From Pseudopedobacter sp036379295 (GTDB lineage: Bacteria > Bacteroidota > Bacteroidia > Sphingobacteriales > Sphingobacteriaceae): 20,917 bases of DNA. Each line of letters starts with the position of its first letter. Within the stretch, counting starts at the first letter, position 1. The notes under the pieces were generated by a model, which saw only the letters and a list, made by a program, of their open reading frames with translations, searched no databases and was not told the DNA's origin. The position numbers and the translations under genes are program-made. Positions 8,465 through 14,853 of the stretch are shown one piece after another. Location: assembly GCA_036379295.1 (NCBI GenBank), contig DASVGY010000033.1:1-20917 (forward strand), read 5' to 3'.

Positions 8465-9763
8465 ATGAACAATAAGGAGAACGGTTTTCCAAAGATTATT
8501 ATTATTGGTGGTGGTTTTGGGGGTATACAATTAGCTAAAAAGCTAAACAAAAAAGAAGTAGAAGTTTTAATGCTAGATAGGCACAATTACCATACTTTTC
8601 AGCCCCTGCTTTACCAAGTAGCCACCGGCGGCTTAGAGCCCGATTCTATCGCTTTTCCGCTTCGGAAAGTGTTTAAAGGCCAAAAGAATTTAAATTTTAG
8701 GGTGGCAGATGTTTTAGAAATTGTACCATCAGAAAACAAAGTAATAACCGATATTGGCGATTATGATTATGATTATTTGGTGATAGCAACGGGCTCTGAA
8801 ACCAACTTTTTTGGTCAGGACGAGATTGAACATTTTGCAATGCCAATGAAGACGGTGCCAGAAGCTTTAAATCTGCGCTCATTGATTCTCCAAAACTTGG
8901 AGGAAGCCTTAACCGAAGAAGACGCTGTTCGTAAAGAAGCGCTGCTTACTTTTGTTGCGGTTGGCGCAGGGCCTACAGGTGTAGAAACCGCCGGTGCCTT
9001 GGCCGAGCTGAGAAATCATGTGTTGGTGAGCGATTATCCAGAGCTTGATATCAACAATGTTAAGATTTATTTAATAGAGGGAGGCTCAAGAGTGTTGGAG
9101 CCGTTTTCTGAAGAAGCATCTGCCAAGGCGAAAGAGTTTTTAGAAAACATGGGCGTTATCGTAATGGAAAAAACCAGGGTTAAGGGTTATGATGGCAACG
9201 TAATCACCTACGATGACGATAAAACGATCCATACGAAAGGTGTGATTTGGAGCGCAGGTGTTAAAGGTGCAATTATTCCTGGATTGGACAAAGCAGAGGT
9301 AGTAAGAGGCGGAAGAATTAAGACGAATAATTATAACCAGATTATTGGTTACGATAATATTTTTACCATCGGTGATTTGGCATACATGGAAACAAAAGAT
9401 TTTCCGCATGGTCATCCCGGTGTTGCTCAGGTAGCTATCCAACAAGGAAAACAATTAGGAGAAAATTTATTAAGAATAATCAATAAAGAAAAGCCACACG
9501 ATTTTGATTACTATGACAAAGGTTCAATGGCTACCGTTGGAAGAAACAAAGCCGTTGTGGATTTAAAATATTGGAAGTTTCAGGGATTTTTTGCGTGGTT
9601 AACCTGGATGTTTGTGCATCTGTTATTTTTAGTGGGTTTCCGGAATAAGGCTGTTACCTTGATGAATTGGATTATCAATTACTTTAGCTATGATAGGGGT
9701 ACGCGGGTTATCATCAGAAAATTCAACCGGGATTTGATGACAGAGGAAATTATAGCGAAATAA
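8465..9763 (+). CDS. ndh: Type II NADH dehydrogenase (NDH-2)
   Basis: The 432-residue flavoprotein oxidises NADH and reduces quinone at the inner membrane without pumping protons. The FAD-binding motif GGGFGG is at residues 15-20, with the acidic D38 at the end of the second strand. A second dinucleotide motif (GAGPTG, residues 167-172) binds NADH. The FQPLLYQVATGGLEPDSIAFPLR segment and the FTIGDLAYM segment near the C-terminal FAD site are typical of NDH-2. A hydrophobic helix at about 375-392 (FFAWLTWMFVHLLFLVGF) followed by a basic, amphipathic tail provides membrane attachment. It follows the FNR/ferredoxin pair on the same strand after 128 bp. It could be cotranscribed with them or separate; a strong hairpin terminator lies downstream. 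Confidence 0.93.
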   Translation: MNNKENGFPKIIIIGGGFGGIQLAKKLNKKEVEVLMLDRHNYHTFQPLLYQVATGGLEPDSIAFPLRKVFKGQKNLNFRVADVLEIVPSENKVITDIGDYDYDYLVIATGSETNFFGQDEIEHFAMPMKTVPEALNLRSLILQNLEEALTEEDAVRKEALLTFVAVGAGPTGVETAGALAELRNHVLVSDYPELDINNVKIYLIEGGSRVLEPFSEEASAKAKEFLENMGVIVMEKTRVKGYDGNVITYDDDKTIHTKGVIWSAGVKGAIIPGLDKAEVVRGGRIKTNNYNQIIGYDNIFTIGDLAYMETKDFPHGHPGVAQVAIQQGKQLGENLLRIINKEKPHDFDYYDKGSMATVGRNKAVVDLKYWKFQGFFAWLTWMFVHLLFLVGFRNKAVTLMNWIINYFSYDRGTRVIIRKFNRDLMTEEIIAK

Positions 9764-9872
9764 TTTGGCAAGTGTGAGTACCAGAGCTTAAGGAGTTAAG
9801 CTTCTGAAGCGGAAAGCTATACGCGTAAAGCCTTGTTAGCGCTTTATCGTTAGTAGAACTAAAGTCAAAATA

Positions 9873-9908
9873 AAAATCCCCTTTTCAAACAGCTGAAAAG
9901 GGGATTTT
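9873..9908. terminator. Bidirectional hairpin terminator between ndh and the FKBP gene
   Basis: A perfect inverted repeat has 15-nt arms, AAAATCCCCTTTTCA and TGAAAAGGGGATTTT, around a 6-nt loop. The GC core with A-run and T-run flanks works as an intrinsic terminator on both strands. It lies between two convergent genes (ndh ends at 9763; the FKBP gene ends at 9926). Confidence 0.85.
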
Positions 9909-9925
9909 CTATTTTAGAATTTAGC

Positions 9926-10897
9926 TTACTGTGCCGGTGTAGTTGGCGCAGCCGGCGCTGGAGGTGCAGCTGGTGCTTCATTTTTTTGAATCACGTCAAC
10001 CAGTTCTAAATCAAAAATTAGCGGTGTAAACGGACCAATCATTCCGCCTGGCATTCCTTGTTCGCCATAGCCTAATTTTGATGGGATAATTACTGTTGAT
10101 TTTCCGCCTTTTTTCATTTTCATCAAAGCTTCGTCAAAACCAGGGATTACATTTCCTTTGCCTACAATCAAACTCAAAGGTTTGTAAGGCGCTCTTGCGG
10201 GGTTAAAGATGTTTGCTTTTTTTGCTTCCGCTTCTACGCTGGTGTCAAAAACTTTTCCGGAAAGTAGCTTTCCTGTGTAATTAACTACAACGCTATCGCC
10301 CACAACAGGCTGTATGCCTTTTCCTTCTGTGGTAGTTACTATATACAAGCCAGAAGGAAGTGTCTCGGCTTTAAGGCTGTTATCAGCAATGTATTTTTTA
10401 ATGTTTTTATCTTCGGCGTTTTTTGCTCTTTCGCCCTCAGATTTAAAATAAGCTTCTACTTTACTTTGGAAACCTTTTTCGTCAGCGGTGTCTTTATGAA
10501 TTACTTCTTCAATTTTTACCGTGTATATGATGTATTTGCCTTTGATAGTGGCTGGTCTTGGCTGTCCTTTAGCTTCCGCCGAGTCTAAATCTATTTTGAA
10601 CGTGGCGCTATCTCCTTTGCTCAACAATTTAATGGCATAAAATAAATCGCCTGGGTAACTTGGTTTAGATACAAAGGTTTGAGACGGCCTGTCCAATTCA
10701 TAAGAATTGTAAAGAACAGAATCGCCATCTGTTTTTGCAATTATATTTAAGCTGATGAAATCGCCATCAGCAATAGAATCTCCCTTAACATCATTATGAA
10801 TATTGTAAAGTAAACCAGAAGGTCCTTTTTTAAAGCCTCCGTTACAAGCTGCAAACCCTAGTGCCGCTACTGATAAGATTAATAATCCTTTTTTCAT
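9926..10897 (-). CDS. FKBP-type peptidyl-prolyl isomerase lipoprotein
   Basis: The 323-residue protein starts with a lipoprotein signal peptide (MKKGLLILSVAALGFAAC, lipidated Cys18), so it is anchored in the cell envelope. Residues about 27-133 have the outline of an FKBP domain but lack its active-site residues. The segment at about 135-180 is charged and helical. Residues about 180-304 form a canonical FKBP domain. It keeps VNYTGKLLSGKVFDTS (active-site Tyr and Phe-Asp), NVIPGFDEAL (Val-Ile, with Phe in place of the usual Trp), LGYGEQG and IFDLELVDV. The C-terminal 20 residues are Ala/Pro rich. It should catalyse prolyl isomerisation in folding of exported proteins. The first domain may serve dimerisation or chaperoning, as in FkpA/Mip-like proteins, but that is inference. 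The upstream spacer carries tandem repeats. Confidence 0.9.
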   Translation of the reverse strand: MKKGLLILSVAALGFAACNGGFKKGPSGLLYNIHNDVKGDSIADGDFISLNIIAKTDGDSVLYNSYELDRPSQTFVSKPSYPGDLFYAIKLLSKGDSATFKIDLDSAEAKGQPRPATIKGKYIIYTVKIEEVIHKDTADEKGFQSKVEAYFKSEGERAKNAEDKNIKKYIADNSLKAETLPSGLYIVTTTEGKGIQPVVGDSVVVNYTGKLLSGKVFDTSVEAEAKKANIFNPARAPYKPLSLIVGKGNVIPGFDEALMKMKKGGKSTVIIPSKLGYGEQGMPGGMIGPFTPLIFDLELVDVIQKNEAPAAPPAPAAPTTPAQ

Positions 10898-10983
10898 TCC
10901 TTATTTATTGTTTTTTATTTGCATTCAAGAATCCCGAAATGGGATGTTTTCATTTATTTTTATCGTTTTTTAATTGCTTTTTT

Positions 10984-11019
10984 AAGTCCGTAGTCTGCTG
11001 TCAAAAGTCCATAGCCTGC
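10984..11019. repeat. Pair of 15-bp direct repeats
   Basis: AAGTCCGTAGTCTGC (10984-10998) and AAGTCCATAGCCTGC (11005-11019) differ at two positions and are 21 bp apart start to start. They lie in the spacer upstream of the FKBP gene, beside a heptanucleotide array. They look like remnants of intergenic simple repeats. Confidence 0.55.
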
Positions 11020-11057
11020 GGGGTTAAATCGTTGTTTTTTATTTTTCACTATTTAAA

Positions 11058-11113
11058 CTCCCTACTCCCTACTCACTACTCACTACTCACTACTCACTAC
11101 TCATTACTCAATA
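11058..11113. repeat. Heptanucleotide tandem repeat (CTCACTA)n, eight units
   Basis: Eight consecutive 7-bp units were read: CTCCCTA twice, CTCACTA four times, then CTCATTA and CTCAATA, followed by a degenerate CTCAAAC. The array ends about 10 bp from the stop of the nrnA-like gene and lies about 160 bp upstream of the FKBP start. It is in the spacer between two minus-strand genes, so copy-number change would not shift either reading frame. Confidence 0.9.
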
Positions 11114-11123
11114 CTCAAACTAC

Positions 11124-12134
11124 CTACTGCATCAGCAAATTCTTATAATCTGGTAATATCGCTTTAAACTGCTTTACAACATCCTCAAAAGAATCTTCAG
11201 ATTGCCCGCCGGCAGCGTTCCTATGTCCGCCACCGTTAAAATATTTCTTACATATTTCGTTAGCCGGAAAAGTGCCAACAGAGCGCAAAGATAGTTTTAT
11301 TTTATCTTTCCGTTCTACAATAAAAGCAGCCAATTTTATTCCACTTATAGATAGGGCATAGTTAACTATACCTTCTGTTTCGCCAGTTTGGATATCAAAT
11401 TTTGCAATATCTTCTTTTGAAACAGAAATAAGTGCGGTGTTGTATGCTCTTAAAACTTCTAATTTATTGCTTAAGCAATAACCTAAAAATTTCAATCGCC
11501 CTTCGGTAGCGTTATCATATACTTGCTGGTGTATCCTCCAGTTTTCGGCGCCAGCCTCAATTAATCCGGCAACAATCCGGTGTAAGTTGGCAGTAACATT
11601 GGGGAAACGGAAAGATCCAGAGTCGGTCATGATGCCAGTGTAAAGGCAGGTTGCCACGTCTTTATTGATAAGCTCTCCGTCATTTAAAAGGTTGACGATA
11701 AAGTCATAAATCAGCTCGGCGGTAGCGCAAGCATTGATATTCCAATGTCTAAAATCATCAAAACCTTCGGGTTCTAAGTGATGGTCAATCATTACTTTAA
11801 TCGCTTTTGCTTTACCCACTTCTTCTCCAAGCTCATTTATTCTGCTAAGCGTATTAAAATCTAAACAAAAAATAACATCGGCCTCGGCAACCAGCGTTTT
11901 GCTTTCCGCTTCTTTTTCTGTGTAAATAATTACTTCCGGGTTATTTGGTAGCCACTGTAAAAAGTAAGGATAATCTGTGGGGGCAACTACTTTTACAAAA
12001 TGTCCTTTTTGGATAAGGTAATTGTACAAGCCTAAAGATGAACCCATTGCATCGCCATCTGGCTTATGATGCGTAGTGATTACAATTTTACAAGGTTGCG
12101 CTAATTTTTCTTTAAGTGTGTTTAGGCTAATCAT
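11124..12134 (-). CDS. nrnA: DHH/DHHA1 phosphoesterase (NrnA-type nanoRNase/pAp phosphatase)
   Basis: The product is 336 residues from the ATG at 12132-12134; a TTG one codon upstream also keeps the frame open but is a less likely start. The N-terminal DHH domain has TTHHKPDGDAMGSSLG (D26, D28) and MIDHHLEPEG (D117-H118-H119), the metal-binding motifs of the family. GIMTDSGSFRF is the fourth motif. The C-terminal DHHA1 domain carries the substrate-binding GGGHRNAAGG (H304). Family members degrade 2-5-nt RNAs and/or dephosphorylate 3'-phosphoadenosine 5'-phosphate in the cytoplasm; cyclic-dinucleotide breakdown products are another known substrate. The exact substrate preference cannot be read from sequence. 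It diverges from ndk and has a repeat array just after its stop. Confidence 0.88.
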   Translation of the reverse strand: MISLNTLKEKLAQPCKIVITTHHKPDGDAMGSSLGLYNYLIQKGHFVKVVAPTDYPYFLQWLPNNPEVIIYTEKEAESKTLVAEADVIFCLDFNTLSRINELGEEVGKAKAIKVMIDHHLEPEGFDDFRHWNINACATAELIYDFIVNLLNDGELINKDVATCLYTGIMTDSGSFRFPNVTANLHRIVAGLIEAGAENWRIHQQVYDNATEGRLKFLGYCLSNKLEVLRAYNTALISVSKEDIAKFDIQTGETEGIVNYALSISGIKLAAFIVERKDKIKLSLRSVGTFPANEICKKYFNGGGHRNAAGGQSEDSFEDVVKQFKAILPDYKNLLMQ

Positions 12135-12188
12135 CAAAACTTATAAGTTGCGAAGTTAATCAAATCATCTGAAAATTAAACCGAAACT

Positions 12189-12218
12189 TTTGGATACGAT
12201 TTTAAAAGCCTACTTTTG
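12189..12218 (+). promoter_or_regulatory. Bacteroidota-type promoter of ndk
   Basis: A TTTG -33 element (12189-12192) and a TACTTTTG -7 element (12211-12218), an exact TAnnTTTG match, are 18 bp apart. Transcription should start near 12225, about 15 bp before the ndk ATG at 12241. This also rules out a longer reading frame that begins at 12190. Confidence 0.75.
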
Positions 12219-12240
12219 CCCCAATTTTAAAATTAGAACC

Positions 12241-12660
12241 ATGACAACTAACAGAACATTTACAATGATTAAGCCCGATGCCGTTGCTAACGGACACATC
12301 GGTGCTATTTTGAACGATATTACTAATGCTGGCTTTAAAATTATCGCCATGAAATATTTGAAGTTAACTCCAGAAAAAGCGGGCGAATTTTATGCTGTGC
12401 ACAAAGAGCGTGGTTTTTACGGCGAACTGGTTAGCTTTATGTCTTCTGGACCAATTGTAGCTGCTATTTTAGAAAAAGATAACGCAATTGAAGATTTCAG
12501 AAAATTAATTGGCGCTACTAATCCAGCTGAAGCGGCTGAAGGAACTATCCGCCAAAAATATGCAAAGTCAATTGACGCTAATGCGGTTCATGGTTCAGAC
12601 TCTGATGAGAATGCAAAAATCGAAGGAGATTTTTTCTTCTCAGAAGCAGAACGTTTCTAA
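12241..12660 (+). CDS. ndk: Nucleoside diphosphate kinase
   Basis: The 139-residue product has the family's normal length. The start at 12241 gives the classic opening MTTNRTFTMIKPDAV; an in-frame ATG at 12190 lies on the promoter and is rejected. The enzyme moves the gamma phosphate of ATP to nucleoside diphosphates through a phosphohistidine. The catalytic His is in NAVHGSDSDENA, followed by the conserved Ser-Asp pair and IEGDFFFSEAE near the C-terminus. ERGFYGELVSFMSSGPIVA and GATNPAEAAEGTIRQKYA are further conserved parts of the nucleotide site. It is a stand-alone gene with its own promoter and a hairpin terminator, divergent from the nrnA-like gene. Confidence 0.97.
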   Translation: MTTNRTFTMIKPDAVANGHIGAILNDITNAGFKIIAMKYLKLTPEKAGEFYAVHKERGFYGELVSFMSSGPIVAAILEKDNAIEDFRKLIGATNPAEAAEGTIRQKYAKSIDANAVHGSDSDENAKIEGDFFFSEAERF

Positions 12661-12681
12661 GCATTAAAAAGCTAGGTTAAT

Positions 12682-12715
12682 AAAAAAGCAACGAGTAATA
12701 TCGTTGCTTTTTTTT
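12682..12715. terminator. Intrinsic terminator after ndk, probably bidirectional
   Basis: Perfect 13-nt arms AAAAAAGCAACGA and TCGTTGCTTTTTT enclose a 6-nt loop (GTAATA), followed by more T residues. It begins 21 bp after the ndk stop. The A-run on the left arm would also serve the convergent lipoprotein gene that ends at 12772. Confidence 0.85.
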
Positions 12716-12771
12716 ATGCTTATACGCTGTGTTTACCAACCTGTTAATTTGGGCAAAGCAGTAAAAGGTGT

Positions 12772-13446
12772 TTATTTGTATGAAGTTAATTTGTAACTGT
12801 AAACAGCGCCCTCAATAATTGCTCCCGTAGAAATATCTTTATCAACGGCGGTAACTGTCTTTTGCACCATCCCCACTTTTTTTGCGTATGTAGTCTTTAC
12901 CAAATCTTCGCGAATTAGGTTAAATTCATCTATTTCTTTAACGGTAACAGTGCTATCAAAGTTTAGCGTGTTAATTGTTAGGGGCAAAATGCCGTCTTCA
13001 ATATTAAATTCTTGCTTGCCAATAGTATTTTTTGAATTGCCGTTCCAAAAAGTTCCTTGGACAGGGGGAAAGATCAAACGAACAAACCTTTGGTTATCTA
13101 TAAATTCCTCGGCCGCTCTACGTGTTTTGTTTCTTGTAAAAACCTTTTGAATTACCCAATTTTTAGTGCTGTTTTCCCGGAAATATCGCTCTACCCTGTA
13201 AGTAGTGTCTCCAGTTAGTGTTAAAAATTTATCCGCTACAGAATCTTTTAGTTCAAAATTATAATCTACTTTACCGCCGGTGAATTTACGATAAGCAGTC
13301 GAATCCACATCGTAAACGTAAACCGAACCTACTTTAAGCGGATAAAAATCTCCCTGTAAATCAACAGGCGGAGCGTTGGTTTCTTTTGTGCAAGAACACC
13401 AAAATAAGAGCGAGCAGGCACTAAACAATAAAACACGTTTGAACAT
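12772..13446 (-). CDS. Lipoprotein of unknown function
   Basis: I do not recognise this 224-residue protein. The N-terminus (MFKRVLLFSACSLLFWCSC) is a signal peptide with Cys11, Cys17 and Cys19. Cys19 is the most likely lipidation site, followed by TKETNAPP, although the lipobox (FWCSC) is not ideal. The rest is polar and rich in predicted beta strands (for example FYPLKVGSVYVYDVDST and YRVERYFREN), with no visible catalytic motif. This suggests a small envelope beta-domain protein. The opening FYPLKVGSVYVYDVDS is a pattern often seen in Bacteroidota lipoproteins of unknown role. It starts 35 bp after the mnmA stop on the same strand and may be cotranscribed with it, but no functional link follows from that. 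Confidence 0.8.
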   Translation of the reverse strand: MFKRVLLFSACSLLFWCSCTKETNAPPVDLQGDFYPLKVGSVYVYDVDSTAYRKFTGGKVDYNFELKDSVADKFLTLTGDTTYRVERYFRENSTKNWVIQKVFTRNKTRRAAEEFIDNQRFVRLIFPPVQGTFWNGNSKNTIGKQEFNIEDGILPLTINTLNFDSTVTVKEIDEFNLIREDLVKTTYAKKVGMVQKTVTAVDKDISTGAIIEGAVYSYKLTSYK

Positions 13447-13481
13447 AGTGCAATTTAATACTAAGATTTAAAAAATAGTAA

Positions 13482-14570
13482 TTACATTAAAAACCCACCG
13501 CCCAGCAAGTCGTTTCCTTCGTAAAAAACCGCAGACTGGCCGGGTGCAATCCCAGAAACTGAGTGATGGAAATCAACCTTTACATGGTTGCCAATTTGTT
13601 GGATGTGGCTATTTGCTCCGGCATCTTTATACCTAATTTTTGTTATGGCTTCTAAAGGCGCTGGGATAGCTTCGTATTTAATTAAATTTACGTTTTTAAC
13701 CATTGCTTCCGTTCTTTGTAGCTCGTCTTCGGTCCCTAAAACCACCGTATTGCTTTCGGGCATAATTTGCGTTACAAACATTGGGTGGCCAAAAGCAATA
13801 CCTAAACCTTTGCGCTGTCCAATGGTATAAAAAGGATAGCCTTTGTGCTTGCCAACTTTAGTTCCGTTGGTTAATACAAAATCTCCACCGTCAACCTGGG
13901 CTTCTAAAGTAGGCACACGGTGTCTTAAAAAAGAGCGATAATCATTATCTGGCACAAAGCAAATTTCGTAGCTTTCGCTTTTGTTGGCCAATTCCTGCTG
14001 TCCCATGTCTAAAGCCATCTGCCTAATTTCTGCTTTGGTGAAAGCGCCCAAAGGGAAACGGGTTCGGGCTAAATTCTGTTGCGAAACGCCCCAAAGAACG
14101 TAGGATTGATCTTTGTTTTCGTCTTTTCCTTTTGAAATTACATATCGTCCGTTATCCTGTAAACGGATGTTTGCATAATGCCCTGTAGCAATAAATTCGC
14201 AATCGAGTTTATTGGCTCTTTTTAGCAACGCTTCCCATTTAATGTGCGTATTGCATAAAACGCAAGGGTTAGGGGTACGGCCGGCAAGGTATTCGTCAAC
14301 AAAATTATCGATAACAAAATCGCCAAATTCGTCTCTGATATCTAAAATATAATGTGGCATTCCGTAACTAACAGCTAGCGAACGGGCATCGTTTATAGAA
14401 TCTAAACTGCAGCAGCCTGTTTCTTTACTATTTGCGCCAGAGGAGGCATAATCCCAGGTTTTCATGGTTAAACCGATGACTTCGTAACCTTGCTCATGTA
14501 ACATTACCGCCGCCACAGAACTATCAACACCGCCGCTCATTGCCACTAAAATTCTCCCGTGTTTACTCAT
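13482..14570 (-). CDS. mnmA: tRNA-specific 2-thiouridylase MnmA
   Basis: The 362-residue enzyme makes 2-thiouridine at wobble position 34 of tRNA Lys, Glu and Gln, using ATP and a persulfide relay. The PP-loop SGGVDSS (residues 12-18) binds ATP. The two catalytic cysteines are present: C106 in NPCVLCN (C103 is a further Cys in the same motif) and C204 in EICFVPDNDYRSF. TGHYA, KDQSYVLW and FYTIGQRKGLGIA are conserved tRNA- or ATP-binding parts, and the C-terminal beta barrel ends normally with LLGGGFLM. The start is the ATG at 14568-14570, 22 bp after a TATCTTTG promoter box. Its product is the substrate of the SelU enzyme encoded about 5 kb away on the same strand. Confidence 0.96.
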   Translation of the reverse strand: MSKHGRILVAMSGGVDSSVAAVMLHEQGYEVIGLTMKTWDYASSGANSKETGCCSLDSINDARSLAVSYGMPHYILDIRDEFGDFVIDNFVDEYLAGRTPNPCVLCNTHIKWEALLKRANKLDCEFIATGHYANIRLQDNGRYVISKGKDENKDQSYVLWGVSQQNLARTRFPLGAFTKAEIRQMALDMGQQELANKSESYEICFVPDNDYRSFLRHRVPTLEAQVDGGDFVLTNGTKVGKHKGYPFYTIGQRKGLGIAFGHPMFVTQIMPESNTVVLGTEDELQRTEAMVKNVNLIKYEAIPAPLEAITKIRYKDAGANSHIQQIGNHVKVDFHHSVSGIAPGQSAVFYEGNDLLGGGFLM

Positions 14571-14592
14571 TGTTTTATGCCCTGTTTTTTTG

Positions 14593-14600
14593 CAAAGATA
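14593..14600 (-). promoter_or_regulatory. Bacteroidota -7 box of mnmA
   Basis: On the minus strand this reads TATCTTTG, an exact TAnnTTTG match, 22 bp before the mnmA ATG. No TTG element was found 17-23 bp further upstream, so the promoter is only half supported. Confidence 0.4.
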
Positions 14601-14604
14601 ATTT

Positions 14605-14778
14605 TTAATTTTTGGATGTAGAATTTGCCGCAGTCAACCCCATGTAAGATTTGATAAGCAGGTAAGGCACCTCATCTAAAAAAGCGGCATTGTCGAAAAA
14701 TAGTTTAGGTTCGATTTTTTTGAAGCGTTGTTGCTTAAATAAAAAAGAGGCTGCCTCCTGCATACTTGCAACAAACAT
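14605..14778 (-). pseudogene. Possible C-terminal remnant of a GNAT acetyltransferase
   Basis: A 57-codon frame in the mnmA-gcvP spacer encodes MFVASMQEAASFLFKQQRF followed by KKIEPKLFFDN. This resembles the end of GNAT N-acetyltransferases, where a leucine-rich strand leads to SMxEAxxLYxxxGFxxIxPY (the acetyl-CoA-proximal helix and the last strands). A TAG stop at 14797-14799 closes the frame upstream. The spacer before it is too short for the rest of the fold, and no matching residues were seen in other frames. It is therefore probably a decayed gene fragment, or less likely a small independent gene or chance frame. The similarity is a judgement by eye. Confidence 0.35.
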
Positions 14779-14853
14779 AGACGCCCCTCTGTTGGGCTAA
14801 GTATATATGAAAAAAGATGTAGAGCTAGTACTCTTCCTAATCGTTAAGCCAAT

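Noticed and set aside
10861..11148. Plus-strand 95-codon open frame with repeated LLTTHYSLL
   Set aside because: It overlaps the FKBP signal peptide and reads through the heptanucleotide array; the protein repeat is only the DNA repeat translated.
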